Assembly (NCBI GenBank): GCA_002411105.1
Contig: DHQX01000021.1
Span: forward strand, 3,663 to 46,715
Direction of reading: 5' to 3'
DNA length: 43,053 nucleotides
From: Christensenella sp. UBA5327
GTDB lineage: Bacteria; Bacillota; Clostridia; Christensenellales; Aristaeellaceae
Shown: piece after piece, positions 14,256 through 22,288 of the stretch
How the letters are laid out: each line of letters starts with the position of its first letter
Position numbering within the stretch: position 1 is the stretch's first letter
The notes under the pieces: model-generated
Told to the model about the DNA's origin: nothing
Database searches by the model: none
The model's input: the letters and a program-made list of their open reading frames with translations, nothing else
Program-made: the position numbers and the translations under genes

Positions 14256-15598
14256 TTAAACAACCGCTTCATATCATCCCAGGCCATGCTGCGGGTGCGG
14301 CAGTCAAGCACCACGGCCAGCAGTTGCTTTTGCTCCTTCTGGGCGGCGCCCACATAGCAAAAGCCAGCTGCCCGGTGGTAGCCCGACTTGATGCCGTAGG
14401 CGCCGGGGTAATAATGTGGGTCGCCCAATTGGACAAGCTCAGTGTTGCTGTTGATCACCAGCGCCTCGCGCTTTGAGGTGGGCGGCAGGGTGTGGGTGAG
14501 GCTGGCAGCGATAGACATAAAGGCGTTGTTGGCCATGGCATAGCGGGTGAGGGTGGCCAGGTCCCGGGCGGTGGTGTAGTGCTCCTTATGGTGATAGCCG
14601 TGGGGGTTGGTGAAGTGGGTGTCCTTAAGACCTAATTGCTGGGCCTTGCGGTTCATCTCTGCCACAAATTTGTCAACCGATCCGGACACATGCACCGCGA
14701 TGGCGTTGGCGGCATCGTTGCCGCTTCTGATCATCAGCCCATACAGCAGATCCCGGAGGGTCATTTTTTCGCCGGGGTAAACCGGCACCAGGGAGGAATC
14801 CTTAGGCACCTCCGATGCCGCCTGGGGCACGGTCACGCTGCGGTCCAGGTCGCCCTTTTCCAGGGCGATCAGCAGGGTCATGATTTTTGTGGTGCTGGCG
14901 GGGTAATGGCGGACATCGGGGTCTTTTTCAAAGAGCACCTGGCCAGTCCGGGCGTCAAGCACCAGGGCGCTGCGGGCGTAGAGGTAGGCAGGCTCCAGCC
15001 CCAGGGGCTTGCTATCATCAAAAAATGCGGGGGCGGCAATGCCCAGGCCGGAGAGATCCCCCGCCAGGGCATCCCGGGTGGCCTTGTCGGCAATGCCGCT
15101 TGCCTCCACGCCGCTGATGCCGTGGGCGGCCATCACGGCTTGCAGTTTTTTCAGCGCTTCCTCCGTCCGGGGGCCAAAGGCGCCGTCCGGCCGGTCAGAC
15201 AGCAGGTTCAGATCATAAAGCTGGGTTTGAAGCGCTGTCACCTTGCTGCCGCTGTCCCCTTTTTTCACATCCAGCAGGCCGCGCATGGCCAGGTCATCAT
15301 ACAGCAGCACCAGGGTCTGGGGGCCCGCCACGCCGTCAGTTGCCAGGCTGTGCCCCTGCTTATTGAGGTATTGCTGGGCGGCCCGCACGGCGGCGGTGGT
15401 CTGCTGGCCGTAGATGCCATCGGCCTTGCCCTTGAGAAAGCCCAGCAGTGCCAGGCGCTTTTGCAGCTTGATCACGGCCTCCCCCGAGGCCCCCTGCCCC
15501 AGGGTGGGATAAGCCTGCTGCCCCTGGGCAGCAGCGCCCAGCGGAAGCAGCAGGCAGATCATCATCAGCGCCATCAAAAGCGCCAGTGTGCGTTTCAT
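14237..15598 (-). CDS. Secreted D-alanyl-D-alanine carboxypeptidase (DacF-like) with two peptidoglycan-binding repeats
   Basis: 453 residues. It removes the terminal D-Ala from peptidoglycan pentapeptides outside the membrane. A signal peptide (~1-24) ends at GAAAQ. Two PG_binding_1-type repeats follow, ~32-100 (GEAVIKLQKRLALLGF...DGIYG) and ~105-180 (KVTALQTQLYDLNLL...DGAFG). The S11-type catalytic domain has all three motifs: STTK (S235, K238), SGN (292-294) and KSG (404-406). The order is unusual: typical DacF proteins lack the N-terminal wall-binding repeats and carry a C-terminal membrane anchor, which is not seen here. It lies 75 bases downstream of the Bce-like permease gene on the same strand. 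Confidence 0.92.
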   Translation of the reverse strand: MKRTLALLMALMMICLLLPLGAAAQGQQAYPTLGQGASGEAVIKLQKRLALLGFLKGKADGIYGQQTTAAVRAAQQYLNKQGHSLATDGVAGPQTLVLLYDDLAMRGLLDVKKGDSGSKVTALQTQLYDLNLLSDRPDGAFGPRTEEALKKLQAVMAAHGISGVEASGIADKATRDALAGDLSGLGIAAPAFFDDSKPLGLEPAYLYARSALVLDARTGQVLFEKDPDVRHYPASTTKIMTLLIALEKGDLDRSVTVPQAASEVPKDSSLVPVYPGEKMTLRDLLYGLMIRSGNDAANAIAVHVSGSVDKFVAEMNRKAQQLGLKDTHFTNPHGYHHKEHYTTARDLATLTRYAMANNAFMSIAASLTHTLPPTSKREALVINSNTELVQLGDPHYYPGAYGIKSGYHRAAGFCYVGAAQKEQKQLLAVVLDCRTRSMAWDDMKRLFNYGFAR

Positions 15599-15629
15599 GG
15601 CAGGCTCCTTGTGTCAAACGTTCCGGTTC

Positions 15630-15664
15630 ATCATATCATAACGGATGACAGGCGGAAAAGCCTG
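15630..15664 (-). promoter_or_regulatory. Possible promoter and hairpin upstream of the dacF-like gene
   Basis: Two overlapping TATGAT boxes on the minus strand (15640-15635 and 15635-15630) lie about 32-37 bases before the ATG. Their -35 partners are poor (TTTCCG or AGGCTT). A hairpin with arms CAGGC and GCCTG (15649-15653, 15660-15664) overlaps the spacer. Weak evidence that dacF has its own start site besides read-through from the transporter. Confidence 0.3.
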
Positions 15665-15673
15665 CATGTTTCA

Positions 15674-17671
15674 TCAAAAAGCCTTCACGATCTTGTAGTA
15701 GCTGCTGGAGGTTTTGACATACACCAGCACATAAAACAGGGCGAAGCATATGTAGGTGGCCAGGCTTATAATCGCCAGAAGGCTGGTGCGGGTGGTGAGA
15801 AGCCCGGTGAAAATCAGCACCTTGCTGGTGATGTTGTAGGCCGCCAGCAGGTGGATGCCCGCCATCACCAGGGGGATGAAGAACACCAGCAGCACCTGGC
15901 TTTTCACCGTCTGGCGCACCTCCTGATCGCTCATGCCCACCTTTTGCATGATCTCAAAACGCGCCTTGTCCTCAAGCCCCTCAGACACCTGTTTGTAGTA
16001 GATGATCAGCACCATGGCCATGATGAACACCAGCCCCAGGAAAACGGCCACAAACAGCAGCCCGCCAAAAAGCGCGCGGAAATCCGTCTGCAGGGCCATC
16101 CGGTGGTCGGTGTTGATGAACAGCTGCCCATCCGGCCGAAGGTCAACGATGCGCTGCCTGACATTTGCTAAGAAAAGCTCCACCTGTTCCGGAGAAAGGC
16201 CGCTGCCCGTGTCAAAGGCAAACACCCGCTCCCAGCGGATATTCCCCTCCGGCATGTCCGCAAACGCGCGCATGGCCTGAGCGATATCCCCGTGGTTCAT
16301 GATGAGGGTATAGGTGGCCTGCATCATGTGGGCATACTCCTCAAGGGGCGCGATGTGCTTCAGGTTTTCGCGCACCCGAAGGGGATAATCCCCCAGCATC
16401 ACCTGGTGGGGCAAGGGTTTGCCATAGGCCGAATGGCTCAGGGCCTCGCCAGGCGACAGGGTCAGGGCGCTTTGCTGCAGCGCGTTATAGTCTTCCAGGG
16501 GCACCAGGTAGACACCCGCGGAGACCGGTTTTTCCGCCGTTTCAGTCGTGCCCTCACGCATGCCAAGGTCCGCCGGCAGATTGACCTTGCGGTAGCTGGT
16601 CAGGTTTTCAACCGGCACCCCGGCCTTTTTCCCCTCTTCCAGCAAAGCGGCTTTGGCAAGCGCTGCCTGCTCATCATCTATCGGGAAAACAGTGATTCTT
16701 GCGTCCCGGTTCATCAAAATCTTGGTTTGGAGGGTTTCGCCGGCGGCGAAGATGGTGAGGGTGGATGACATCATCACCAGCACCATGGTGCTCAGGATGC
16801 AGATGGTGGCAAGCCCCGCGGCGTTTCTTTTCATGCGGTGGATCATGCCGGCGATGACGCTGAAGTGCCGGGGCTGGTAGTAAAAGGCCTTGTTGCGCCG
16901 AAGCGACCTGAGGATGGCGATGGAGCCTGCGATGAACAGGGCATAGGTGCCGATAATCACCAGCATCACCGCCAGGAAAAACTGGGAGATGGAGGTGGCC
17001 ACTTGTTGCGCGGTGAGGGAGAGGGCATAGCCCGCCCCCAGGCAGATCATGCCCAGCAGCGTCAGCCACACCCGCCCCCTGGGCTCCCGCTCACCCAGGT
17101 GTTCGCCCTTGAGCAGGCTGACGGGGCTGCTCAGGTGAATCTCCCGCAGGGTGTTCAGCAGCGTCAGGCTGTGAATCAGCAAAAACGCAACCAGGGTGAA
17201 GGGCAGGGCGCTCTCGGGAATGGAAAGGGGCGGGAGGCCAGAAACCCCCAGCATTCTGAGCACAATCAGATACATGAGCTTAACGAGCAAAGCCCCCAGC
17301 AGCACCCCGGCCAGGGTTGAAGCCAGGCCCACCAGGGCGGTTTCCATGGCCAATACGCTGCCTATGTGCTTTTTCTCCATGCCCAGGATGTTGAACAGGC
17401 CGAATTCCTTTTTGCGCCGCTTGATAAGAAAGCTGTGGGTATAGAACATGAACAGCAGGGCAAACAGCAAGATCACCCACACGCCAAAGCCCAGCGTCAT
17501 CTGAAGGCTGCGCCCGCCGTATATGTCCCTGAACGCGGCGGTATTGGCCAGCACAAACATGATGTAAAACATCATGACCGTGCCCATGCAGGAGAGGGCA
17601 TAGGGCAGATAGCTCTGGCGGTTGCGCCGGATGCTGCTCAGCGCCAGATCCCAGAAGAATTTGCTGTTCAT
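15674..17671 (-). CDS. Bce-like ABC transporter permease (FtsX-type, peptide detoxification and sensing)
   Basis: 665 residues, the size of BceB-type permeases. One membrane helix lies near the N-terminus (~18-45), then three FtsX-like helices, further helices, and a large extracytoplasmic domain of about 200 residues (~310-515) that in this family recognises antimicrobial peptides. Three final helices (~540-660) contain VFLGLVFIMAMVLIIYY and VLIFTGLL. These transporters remove peptide antibiotics from lipid II-cycle targets and signal to a BceS-like kinase. The start overlaps the ATPase stop as ATGA. With the kinase and regulator upstream, it completes a full Bce module. The inducing peptide is unknown. 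Confidence 0.92.
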   Translation of the reverse strand: MNSKFFWDLALSSIRRNRQSYLPYALSCMGTVMMFYIMFVLANTAAFRDIYGGRSLQMTLGFGVWVILLFALLFMFYTHSFLIKRRKKEFGLFNILGMEKKHIGSVLAMETALVGLASTLAGVLLGALLVKLMYLIVLRMLGVSGLPPLSIPESALPFTLVAFLLIHSLTLLNTLREIHLSSPVSLLKGEHLGEREPRGRVWLTLLGMICLGAGYALSLTAQQVATSISQFFLAVMLVIIGTYALFIAGSIAILRSLRRNKAFYYQPRHFSVIAGMIHRMKRNAAGLATICILSTMVLVMMSSTLTIFAAGETLQTKILMNRDARITVFPIDDEQAALAKAALLEEGKKAGVPVENLTSYRKVNLPADLGMREGTTETAEKPVSAGVYLVPLEDYNALQQSALTLSPGEALSHSAYGKPLPHQVMLGDYPLRVRENLKHIAPLEEYAHMMQATYTLIMNHGDIAQAMRAFADMPEGNIRWERVFAFDTGSGLSPEQVELFLANVRQRIVDLRPDGQLFINTDHRMALQTDFRALFGGLLFVAVFLGLVFIMAMVLIIYYKQVSEGLEDKARFEIMQKVGMSDQEVRQTVKSQVLLVFFIPLVMAGIHLLAAYNITSKVLIFTGLLTTRTSLLAIISLATYICFALFYVLVYVKTSSSYYKIVKAF

Positions 17672-18435
17672 CTGGCTTCACCGCCCGTCATGATGGCGGT
17701 CTGGGCATCGGCGATGCGCTGGTACATGTCCGCCTGGCTGGCATGGCCCCGGTAGAGCTGGTGGAAGATTTGCCCGTCCTTGATGAACAGCACCCGCCCG
17801 GCGTGGCTGGCCGCCTTGGTGGAGTGGGTGACCATCAGGAGGGTCTGACCCAGCTGGTTCACCTCTTGAAAAATCTTCAGCAGCCCGTCTGTGGCGCGGG
17901 AATCCAGGGAGCCGGTGGGCTCATCCGCCAGCAGCAGCCGTGGCCCTGTGATCAGCGCCCGGGCAACAGCTGCCCGCTGCTTTTCCCCGCCTGACACCTC
18001 GTAGGGGAACTTGTCCAAAAGGGCGGTGATGTTCAGCTGTTCAGCCAGGGGCTTAAGCCGCCTGGCCATGTCGTCATGGTGAATCTTGCCCGAGAGCACC
18101 AGGGGCAGGTAGATGTTGTCTCTGAGGCTAAAGGTGTCAAGCAGGTTATAGTCCTGAAACACAAAGCCCAGGTTCACCCTTCTAAAAGCGGCGATCTCCT
18201 TGTCTCCAATCTGGGAGAGGGCCTTGCCGTCCAGCATGATCTCGCCCGAGGTGGGCTTGTCAAGGGCTGCCAGAATGTTAAGCAGCGTGGTCTTGCCGGA
18301 GCCGGATTCCCCCATGATGGCCAGGTATTCGCCCGCCTCCACGGAAAAGCTCACATCGCTCAGCGCCTCCACCGGGTGATGGCCAAAGCGGGAGGCATAG
18401 GTTTTTTTCAGGTTCTTAACATCCAGTATCGTCAT
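17668..18435 (-). CDS. Bce-like ABC transporter ATPase
   Basis: 255 residues, the MacB/LolD/BceA branch. Walker A is GESGSGKTTLLNIL (~41-54), the Q-loop FVFQDYNLL, the signature VSGGEKQRAAVARAL (~146-160), Walker B LLLADEPTGSLD (~166-177), then the H-loop VTHS. It powers the permease encoded immediately after it, with a 4-base overlap. The ATG at 18435 has AAGGAG 6 bases upstream. The 101-base gap separating it from the kinase gene holds a direct repeat that looks like a response-regulator site, so the transporter genes are probably induced as a separate unit. Confidence 0.95.
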   Translation of the reverse strand: MTILDVKNLKKTYASRFGHHPVEALSDVSFSVEAGEYLAIMGESGSGKTTLLNILAALDKPTSGEIMLDGKALSQIGDKEIAAFRRVNLGFVFQDYNLLDTFSLRDNIYLPLVLSGKIHHDDMARRLKPLAEQLNITALLDKFPYEVSGGEKQRAAVARALITGPRLLLADEPTGSLDSRATDGLLKIFQEVNQLGQTLLMVTHSTKAASHAGRVLFIKDGQIFHQLYRGHASQADMYQRIADAQTAIMTGGEAR

Positions 18436-18464
18436 AGCGCGCTCCTTTCAGGGTGTGGGAACAC

Positions 18465-18504
18465 CGTATCAAAAGGGCGGCGTATCTGCCTTAAGCCTGC
18501 CTTA
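18465..18504 (-). promoter_or_regulatory. Candidate response-regulator-activated promoter of the Bce-like transporter
   Basis: On the minus strand two identical octamers TAAGGCAG (18504-18497 and 18493-18486) are spaced 11 bp start to start, one helical turn. OmpR-family regulators commonly bind such tandem repeats. The proximal copy lies exactly where a -35 hexamer should be: 17 bases before a weak -10-like GATACG (18470-18465). A poor -10 with the repeat in place of the -35 fits an activator-dependent promoter. Binding by the neighbouring response regulator is inferred. It differs from the inverted BceR box of Bacillus subtilis. Confidence 0.55.
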
Positions 18505-18536
18505 CAAAAAAGGAGCAAACCTAACTTTTTTGTCAT

Positions 18537-19544
18537 CTATTCCACAATCAGCTCTTCCCGGGGGAAGCCAACCACCGCCCGGGTGCCCTGCCCCGGGGTG
18601 GAATCAAGCCTCAGGGAAAGCCCCAGGCGCCTGGCGGTTTCCCGCGCCAGGTAAAGCCCAATGCCGGTTGCCTGCTGATCCACCCGGCCGTTAAACCCGG
18701 TGAAACCCATCTCAAACACCCGGGGCAAATCCTCAGGCAAAATCCCCCGGCCCGTGTCCTTGATGACCAGCTCCTTCCTCTCCTCCTCCCAGGTGATGAA
18801 AATGCCGCCGGATTCCGTGTACTTGATGGCGTTTGACAGGAGCTGCTCCAACAGAAAGCTGAGCCATTTTTCATCGGTCACCACGCGGACGTCTTGCGGT
18901 ATCTCCAGCTGAAGGCTCAGGCGCTTTGACACAAACAAGGCGGCAAAGCGCCGGGCGGTTGCTGACACGGGCCCCAACACCTGGCATTTAGCAAACACAA
19001 AGTCGCTGGCCCGGCCATCAAGCCGGGCATAGCCCAAAGCCATGTCCACATACTGGGACACCTTGAACAGCTCACCGGAAATCCTGCGGTCAAGGGCTGT
19101 ATCCTCCTGCAACAAAAGGCGCATGGCGGCGATGGGCGTTTTCACCTGGTGGCTCCACAGGGTGAAGTAGGTGGCCATGGCCTGATGGCGGGCATCCGCC
19201 TGGGTGGCCTGCTCCCGGTACAGCGCGTGCAGGCGCAAAAACAGCGCCTGATTATCCTGTTCAACCAGGCTGTTTGGGGCGGGCAGATGGGCGGCGCTTT
19301 CCGGAAGCCCGGGCAGCAGCTGGATGAGCGCCTGATGGCGCGCCCTGAAGCGCGCCAGGTCGATGCTGAGGGCGACGCCCAGGGGCAAAAGGCACAGCAG
19401 CCCCGCGTAGCCCAAGGCCCGGAGGTCCGTCCCGTACAGCGCCAGCACCACCAGCACAATCAGCCCCAAAAGCACCAGCAGCAGCGCCAGCCAGGCCCTT
19501 TCCTTCAGATAGGCTTTGAGGACACCCTGGTTTTCTCCTCTCAT
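18537..19544 (-). CDS. Intramembrane-sensing histidine kinase (BceS-like)
   Basis: 335 residues. Two membrane helices at ~17-36 and ~44-62 are joined by a loop of only a few residues, so there is no extracellular sensor domain. This is the hallmark of BceS-type kinases, which sense through the partner transporter. The H-box is SHQVKTPIAAM with H132; the N-box is LLSNAIKYTESG; the G-boxes are DTGRGILP and GIGLYLARE. The ATG overlaps the regulator stop as ATGA. It should phosphorylate the product of 19541-20212 when the Bce-like transporter handles a peptide antibiotic. The gap after its stop includes a 9-bp A/T-rich inverted repeat (18504-18512 with 18525-18533) that could act as a weak terminator. 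Confidence 0.93.
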   Translation of the reverse strand: MRGENQGVLKAYLKERAWLALLLVLLGLIVLVVLALYGTDLRALGYAGLLCLLPLGVALSIDLARFRARHQALIQLLPGLPESAAHLPAPNSLVEQDNQALFLRLHALYREQATQADARHQAMATYFTLWSHQVKTPIAAMRLLLQEDTALDRRISGELFKVSQYVDMALGYARLDGRASDFVFAKCQVLGPVSATARRFAALFVSKRLSLQLEIPQDVRVVTDEKWLSFLLEQLLSNAIKYTESGGIFITWEEERKELVIKDTGRGILPEDLPRVFEMGFTGFNGRVDQQATGIGLYLARETARRLGLSLRLDSTPGQGTRAVVGFPREELIVE

Positions 19545-20212
19545 GGCAGCAGATAGCCCATGCCTTTCTTGGTCTGAATGAGGTCCATGGCCCCCAGCTG
19601 TTCCAGTTTTTTGCGCAGCCTGGCCACATTGACGGTGAGGGTGTTTTCATCCACAAAGCTATCGGTCTCCCACAGCCTGGTCATCAATAGCTCCCGGGAG
19701 ACGATTTTGCCCCGCCGCTCCATGAGGGTGTGCAGAATGCGGTTTTCATTTTTGGTCAATTCCGCCCGCTGGCCCTCATATTGCACCGTGGCGTCAGCTG
19801 GATTATAGATCAGCCCCCCATGCTCAAGCAGGGGCGCTGCCACAGCAAAGCCGTAGGCCCGGCGCAGCAGCGCCTCGATCTTGGCGGCCAGCAGGCTCAG
19901 CTCAAAAGGCTTGGCAATCAGGTCATCCGCCCCCATGCCCATGGCGGTTACGGCGGTGATGTTGTCAGAGGCGGAGGTGATAAACAGCACCGGCACCGTG
20001 GACACCCGCCTGATCTCCCGGCACCAGTGAAAGCCGCCCAAAACCGGCAGCTTCAAATCCAGCAGCACCAGGTGGGGGCCAAAGGCGGCGAACTCCTCCA
20101 GCACACGGTTGAAGTCCTGGACCGCCTGCACCTGATAGCCCCAGCCCGCCAGGTATTCCGCCACGGCGCTTGCAATCACCGGATCATCTTCCACAATCAG
20201 CAGCCTGTACAT
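19541..20212 (-). CDS. OmpR-family response regulator (BceR-like)
   Basis: 223 residues. The receiver domain has VEDD acidic residues (7-10), phosphoacceptor D52 in LLDLKLPVLGG, and TSAS and AKPFE at the usual switch and lysine positions. The C-terminal winged helix (~130-223) has LTKNENRILHTLMERRGKIVSRE and VNVARLRKKLE. The ATG at 20212 is used because it starts the conserved MYRLLIVEDD; a longer frame to 20233 includes the GGGG-rich ribosome-site region. It is the first gene of the two-component pair. It probably activates the transporter promoter at 18465-18504. Confidence 0.95.
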   Translation of the reverse strand: MYRLLIVEDDPVIASAVAEYLAGWGYQVQAVQDFNRVLEEFAAFGPHLVLLDLKLPVLGGFHWCREIRRVSTVPVLFITSASDNITAVTAMGMGADDLIAKPFELSLLAAKIEALLRRAYGFAVAAPLLEHGGLIYNPADATVQYEGQRAELTKNENRILHTLMERRGKIVSRELLMTRLWETDSFVDENTLTVNVARLRKKLEQLGAMDLIQTKKGMGYLLP

Positions 20213-20281
20213 GGAAAGCCCCCCTTTGAACACAGTGTATCACAAGGGGGGGCTGTACGGGAATTCTTGAAGGGACAGCGG

Positions 20282-20698
20282 CTATTCCTGCGCTTTGCGC
20301 AGGGCAAACCTCCCCGCCTCCGCCAGGTCCTGTTGGTTGGGGCGGCCCAGGCGAAAGATTAAAAAGCTGCCCAGGCAGAGGAATTCCTCGCTGTCAACGG
20401 CGATGCCCCGGGTTAAAAGGGCGGCCCTTAAATCGGCCTGTTGGGTGGTCCCGCTGGTACAGCTGGTGACCAGCACCACCCGGGCCACATGGTCCGGGTG
20501 CAGGCGAGGCACCAGGTCGAGCATTTTCTGGTCGCTTTTGCCGCCATAGATGCCGCCCACCAAAAACAGCACATCGCAGCCCGTCTCTTCCTGCCATTGC
20601 GCGATGTCTCGGGCCTGTACGCCCACCGCCTGGGCCACGGCCTGCGCGATTTTCCGGGAATGCCCGGTCTTGGTATGATAGAGCACCTGGATGTCCAT
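20282..20698 (-). CDS. Flavodoxin-family protein
   Basis: 138 residues, short-chain flavodoxin size. The N-terminal strand and FMN phosphate loop read YHTKTGHSRKIAQAVA (~7-22), equivalent to the T/SxTGxT loop. GGIYGG (~48-53) marks the second flavin-contact loop. It should carry electrons with bound FMN in the cytoplasm. GGAGGAG lies just upstream of the ATG at 20698. It stands between the hydrolase and the two-component genes, with gaps of 87 and 69 bases. I see no link to either; a housekeeping redox or stress role is possible. Confidence 0.85.
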   Translation of the reverse strand: MDIQVLYHTKTGHSRKIAQAVAQAVGVQARDIAQWQEETGCDVLFLVGGIYGGKSDQKMLDLVPRLHPDHVARVVLVTSCTSGTTQQADLRAALLTRGIAVDSEEFLCLGSFLIFRLGRPNQQDLAEAGRFALRKAQE

Positions 20699-20785
20699 AA
20701 CGCTCCTCCTGCTTTGGCTTCACCGCCATGGTAGGGCAAAGGAAGGCCCGGTTCAATCAAAAGGATGTAAAATCGCGTGCTGGCA

Positions 20786-22123
20786 TCACCAGGCGCGCTT
20801 GAGCATCCACCCGGCGATGTCATCCATCACCTCATCCGGGATGGGGGTGCGCTGGCCGTATTCCAGGCTGATCTGGGAGAGGGGCAGCGTCTCTCCTTCA
20901 AAATGTCCAAAGAGGTGGTTGAGATCAGGATACAGGATGAACTGGGCATCCGGGTGGCCCGCAAGCCGCTCCTGCCAGGCATCATAATCGCGCAGTGACA
21001 CCTGCCGGTCACGCCCGCCGTGGAGGATCAAAACCGGCAGCCCATCCGCCAGGTGCAGCCCGGCAGTGTCTATCCCCGCCAGGTGCCGCTGGTACCAGGC
21101 GGGCAGGCCCATCACCAGGTTGGCGGGGTCTTTTGCTGCCTGGTCGCTCATATCCGGGAGGCGCTTGGCCTTTTCCACCTCCCCTGCCACCTGCTGCCGG
21201 ATGGCCTGCGCTGTCTTGACATCCACCTCAGCTGCCAGCAGGTCGTTCTGGTCGGCGGAGATCTCCCACAGCTTCCGGGGGCTGCCCGCCAGGTTGATGT
21301 AGCCATCAGCCCCTGCGCCTAAGGTGTTGATATAGGCGGTCAGCATGCCGCCCAGGCTGTGCCCCAGGATAAACACCTTCTTGCCCTGAAGCTCCGCCCG
21401 GTTTTTCAAAAGCTGAACGGCCGCCGCCGCGTCAAGGGCGGTTTCCTGATCCACAGTGAGGGTGATGTACTCAGGGCTCTTGGCAATCTGCTGCCCATAC
21501 ACAAAGGTGCGCTTGTCATAGCGCACGACAGCGATGCCCCGTTTTGCCAGCCCCCAGGCCAGGTCCTGGAAGGGGGTGTTGGCATAGAGCTTCTCATTCC
21601 GGTCAGAGGGCCCGGAGCCCTGCACCAGCACAAGGCCTGCCAGCACTTCTCCTGATTCCGGCAGGCTCAAAAGCCCTTCCAGGGGAAAGCCCGTGCCCGC
21701 ATCCACCTGGATGGGCTGTTCCGTGAAGCCAGCGGGCGGTGCCGCTTGCGCCACCACCTCCCCAGGCGTATAAAACAGCCCGGCTACCTGCCCTTCCCCA
21801 TCAAACACGGTGCGCTGGATGAGCTTGGCCCGGTCAAAAACCAGGGTGAGCTCAATGATGTCATATCCGTCAGCTATGGAGGCCTGCCAGGCCCCCGCCT
21901 CCTTAAACGCGCCAAAGGACGCTGTGAGGTTTTCCCACACCGCTTTGACCTGGCCTGCCATGGCAGTACGCATGGTATCAGCCATCATGAGAAGGGCGGC
22001 CTCTTCCTCCCCGGCTTGCATGTGTGTCAGCAGCGCTTGCGCCTTTGTATAAAGCGGCGCCACTTCAGATGCCACGGGGATTGTCATCATCAGACAGAGC
22101 AGTGGTATGAGCAGTTTGCGCAT
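20786..22123 (-). CDS. Secreted alpha/beta hydrolase with N-terminal DUF3887-like domain
   Basis: About 445 residues. A signal peptide (~1-20, MRKLLIPLLCLMMTIPVAS) directs it outside. Residues ~25-120 resemble the DUF3887 domain often found before such hydrolases. The catalytic domain (~135-445) has the oxyanion-side LVQGSGPSDRNE, the nucleophile elbow GHSLGG with S256, an acid-loop segment HGGRDRQV and a late DLNHLFGHF with the likely catalytic histidine. It is therefore a serine esterase or peptidase-like enzyme of unknown substrate. The ATG at 22123 is chosen because GGGAGGA precedes it and it begins the signal peptide. A TATGAT box lies upstream on the minus strand but without a good -35. 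Confidence 0.88.
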   Translation of the reverse strand: MRKLLIPLLCLMMTIPVASEVAPLYTKAQALLTHMQAGEEEAALLMMADTMRTAMAGQVKAVWENLTASFGAFKEAGAWQASIADGYDIIELTLVFDRAKLIQRTVFDGEGQVAGLFYTPGEVVAQAAPPAGFTEQPIQVDAGTGFPLEGLLSLPESGEVLAGLVLVQGSGPSDRNEKLYANTPFQDLAWGLAKRGIAVVRYDKRTFVYGQQIAKSPEYITLTVDQETALDAAAAVQLLKNRAELQGKKVFILGHSLGGMLTAYINTLGAGADGYINLAGSPRKLWEISADQNDLLAAEVDVKTAQAIRQQVAGEVEKAKRLPDMSDQAAKDPANLVMGLPAWYQRHLAGIDTAGLHLADGLPVLILHGGRDRQVSLRDYDAWQERLAGHPDAQFILYPDLNHLFGHFEGETLPLSQISLEYGQRTPIPDEVMDDIAGWMLKRAW

Positions 22124-22203
22124 GGGCTTTTCCTCCCGCATTTTTCTGCGCCTATCATAGCATATGCATAAACCCCGAATCCACCCGGACATCCAGCTGG
22201 CAA

Positions 22204-22232
22204 TTGCGGGAGCGTGCGTTAAATGTTATGAT
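22204..22232 (+). promoter_or_regulatory. Promoter of the rhamnose operon
   Basis: TTGCGG (22204-22209), 17 bases, TATGAT (22227-22232), about 57 bases before the rhaA ATG at 22289. The -10 and spacing are good and the -35 keeps the TTG core. A palindrome overlaps the -10 box (see 22224-22236). Confidence 0.7.
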
Positions 22233-22236
22233 AACA
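22224..22236. promoter_or_regulatory. Candidate repressor operator over the rhamnose -10 box
   Basis: TGTTATGATAACA: perfect 6-bp arms around a central G, covering the whole -10 hexamer. A protein bound here would block RNA polymerase, so it is a good candidate site for the rhamnose regulator. No regulator gene lies in the operon. The identity of the protein is unknown. Confidence 0.5.
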
Positions 22237-22288
22237 GGGTAGATATGAATAAGAATCCGCGGGGCAGGCGGCAGAAAAGGAGCATACC

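Noticed and set aside
14636..16171. A 511-codon plus-strand frame spanning the dacF-like and Bce permease genes
   Set aside because: It crosses two real genes and their intergenic gap on the opposite strand, with His/Gln-rich antisense composition.
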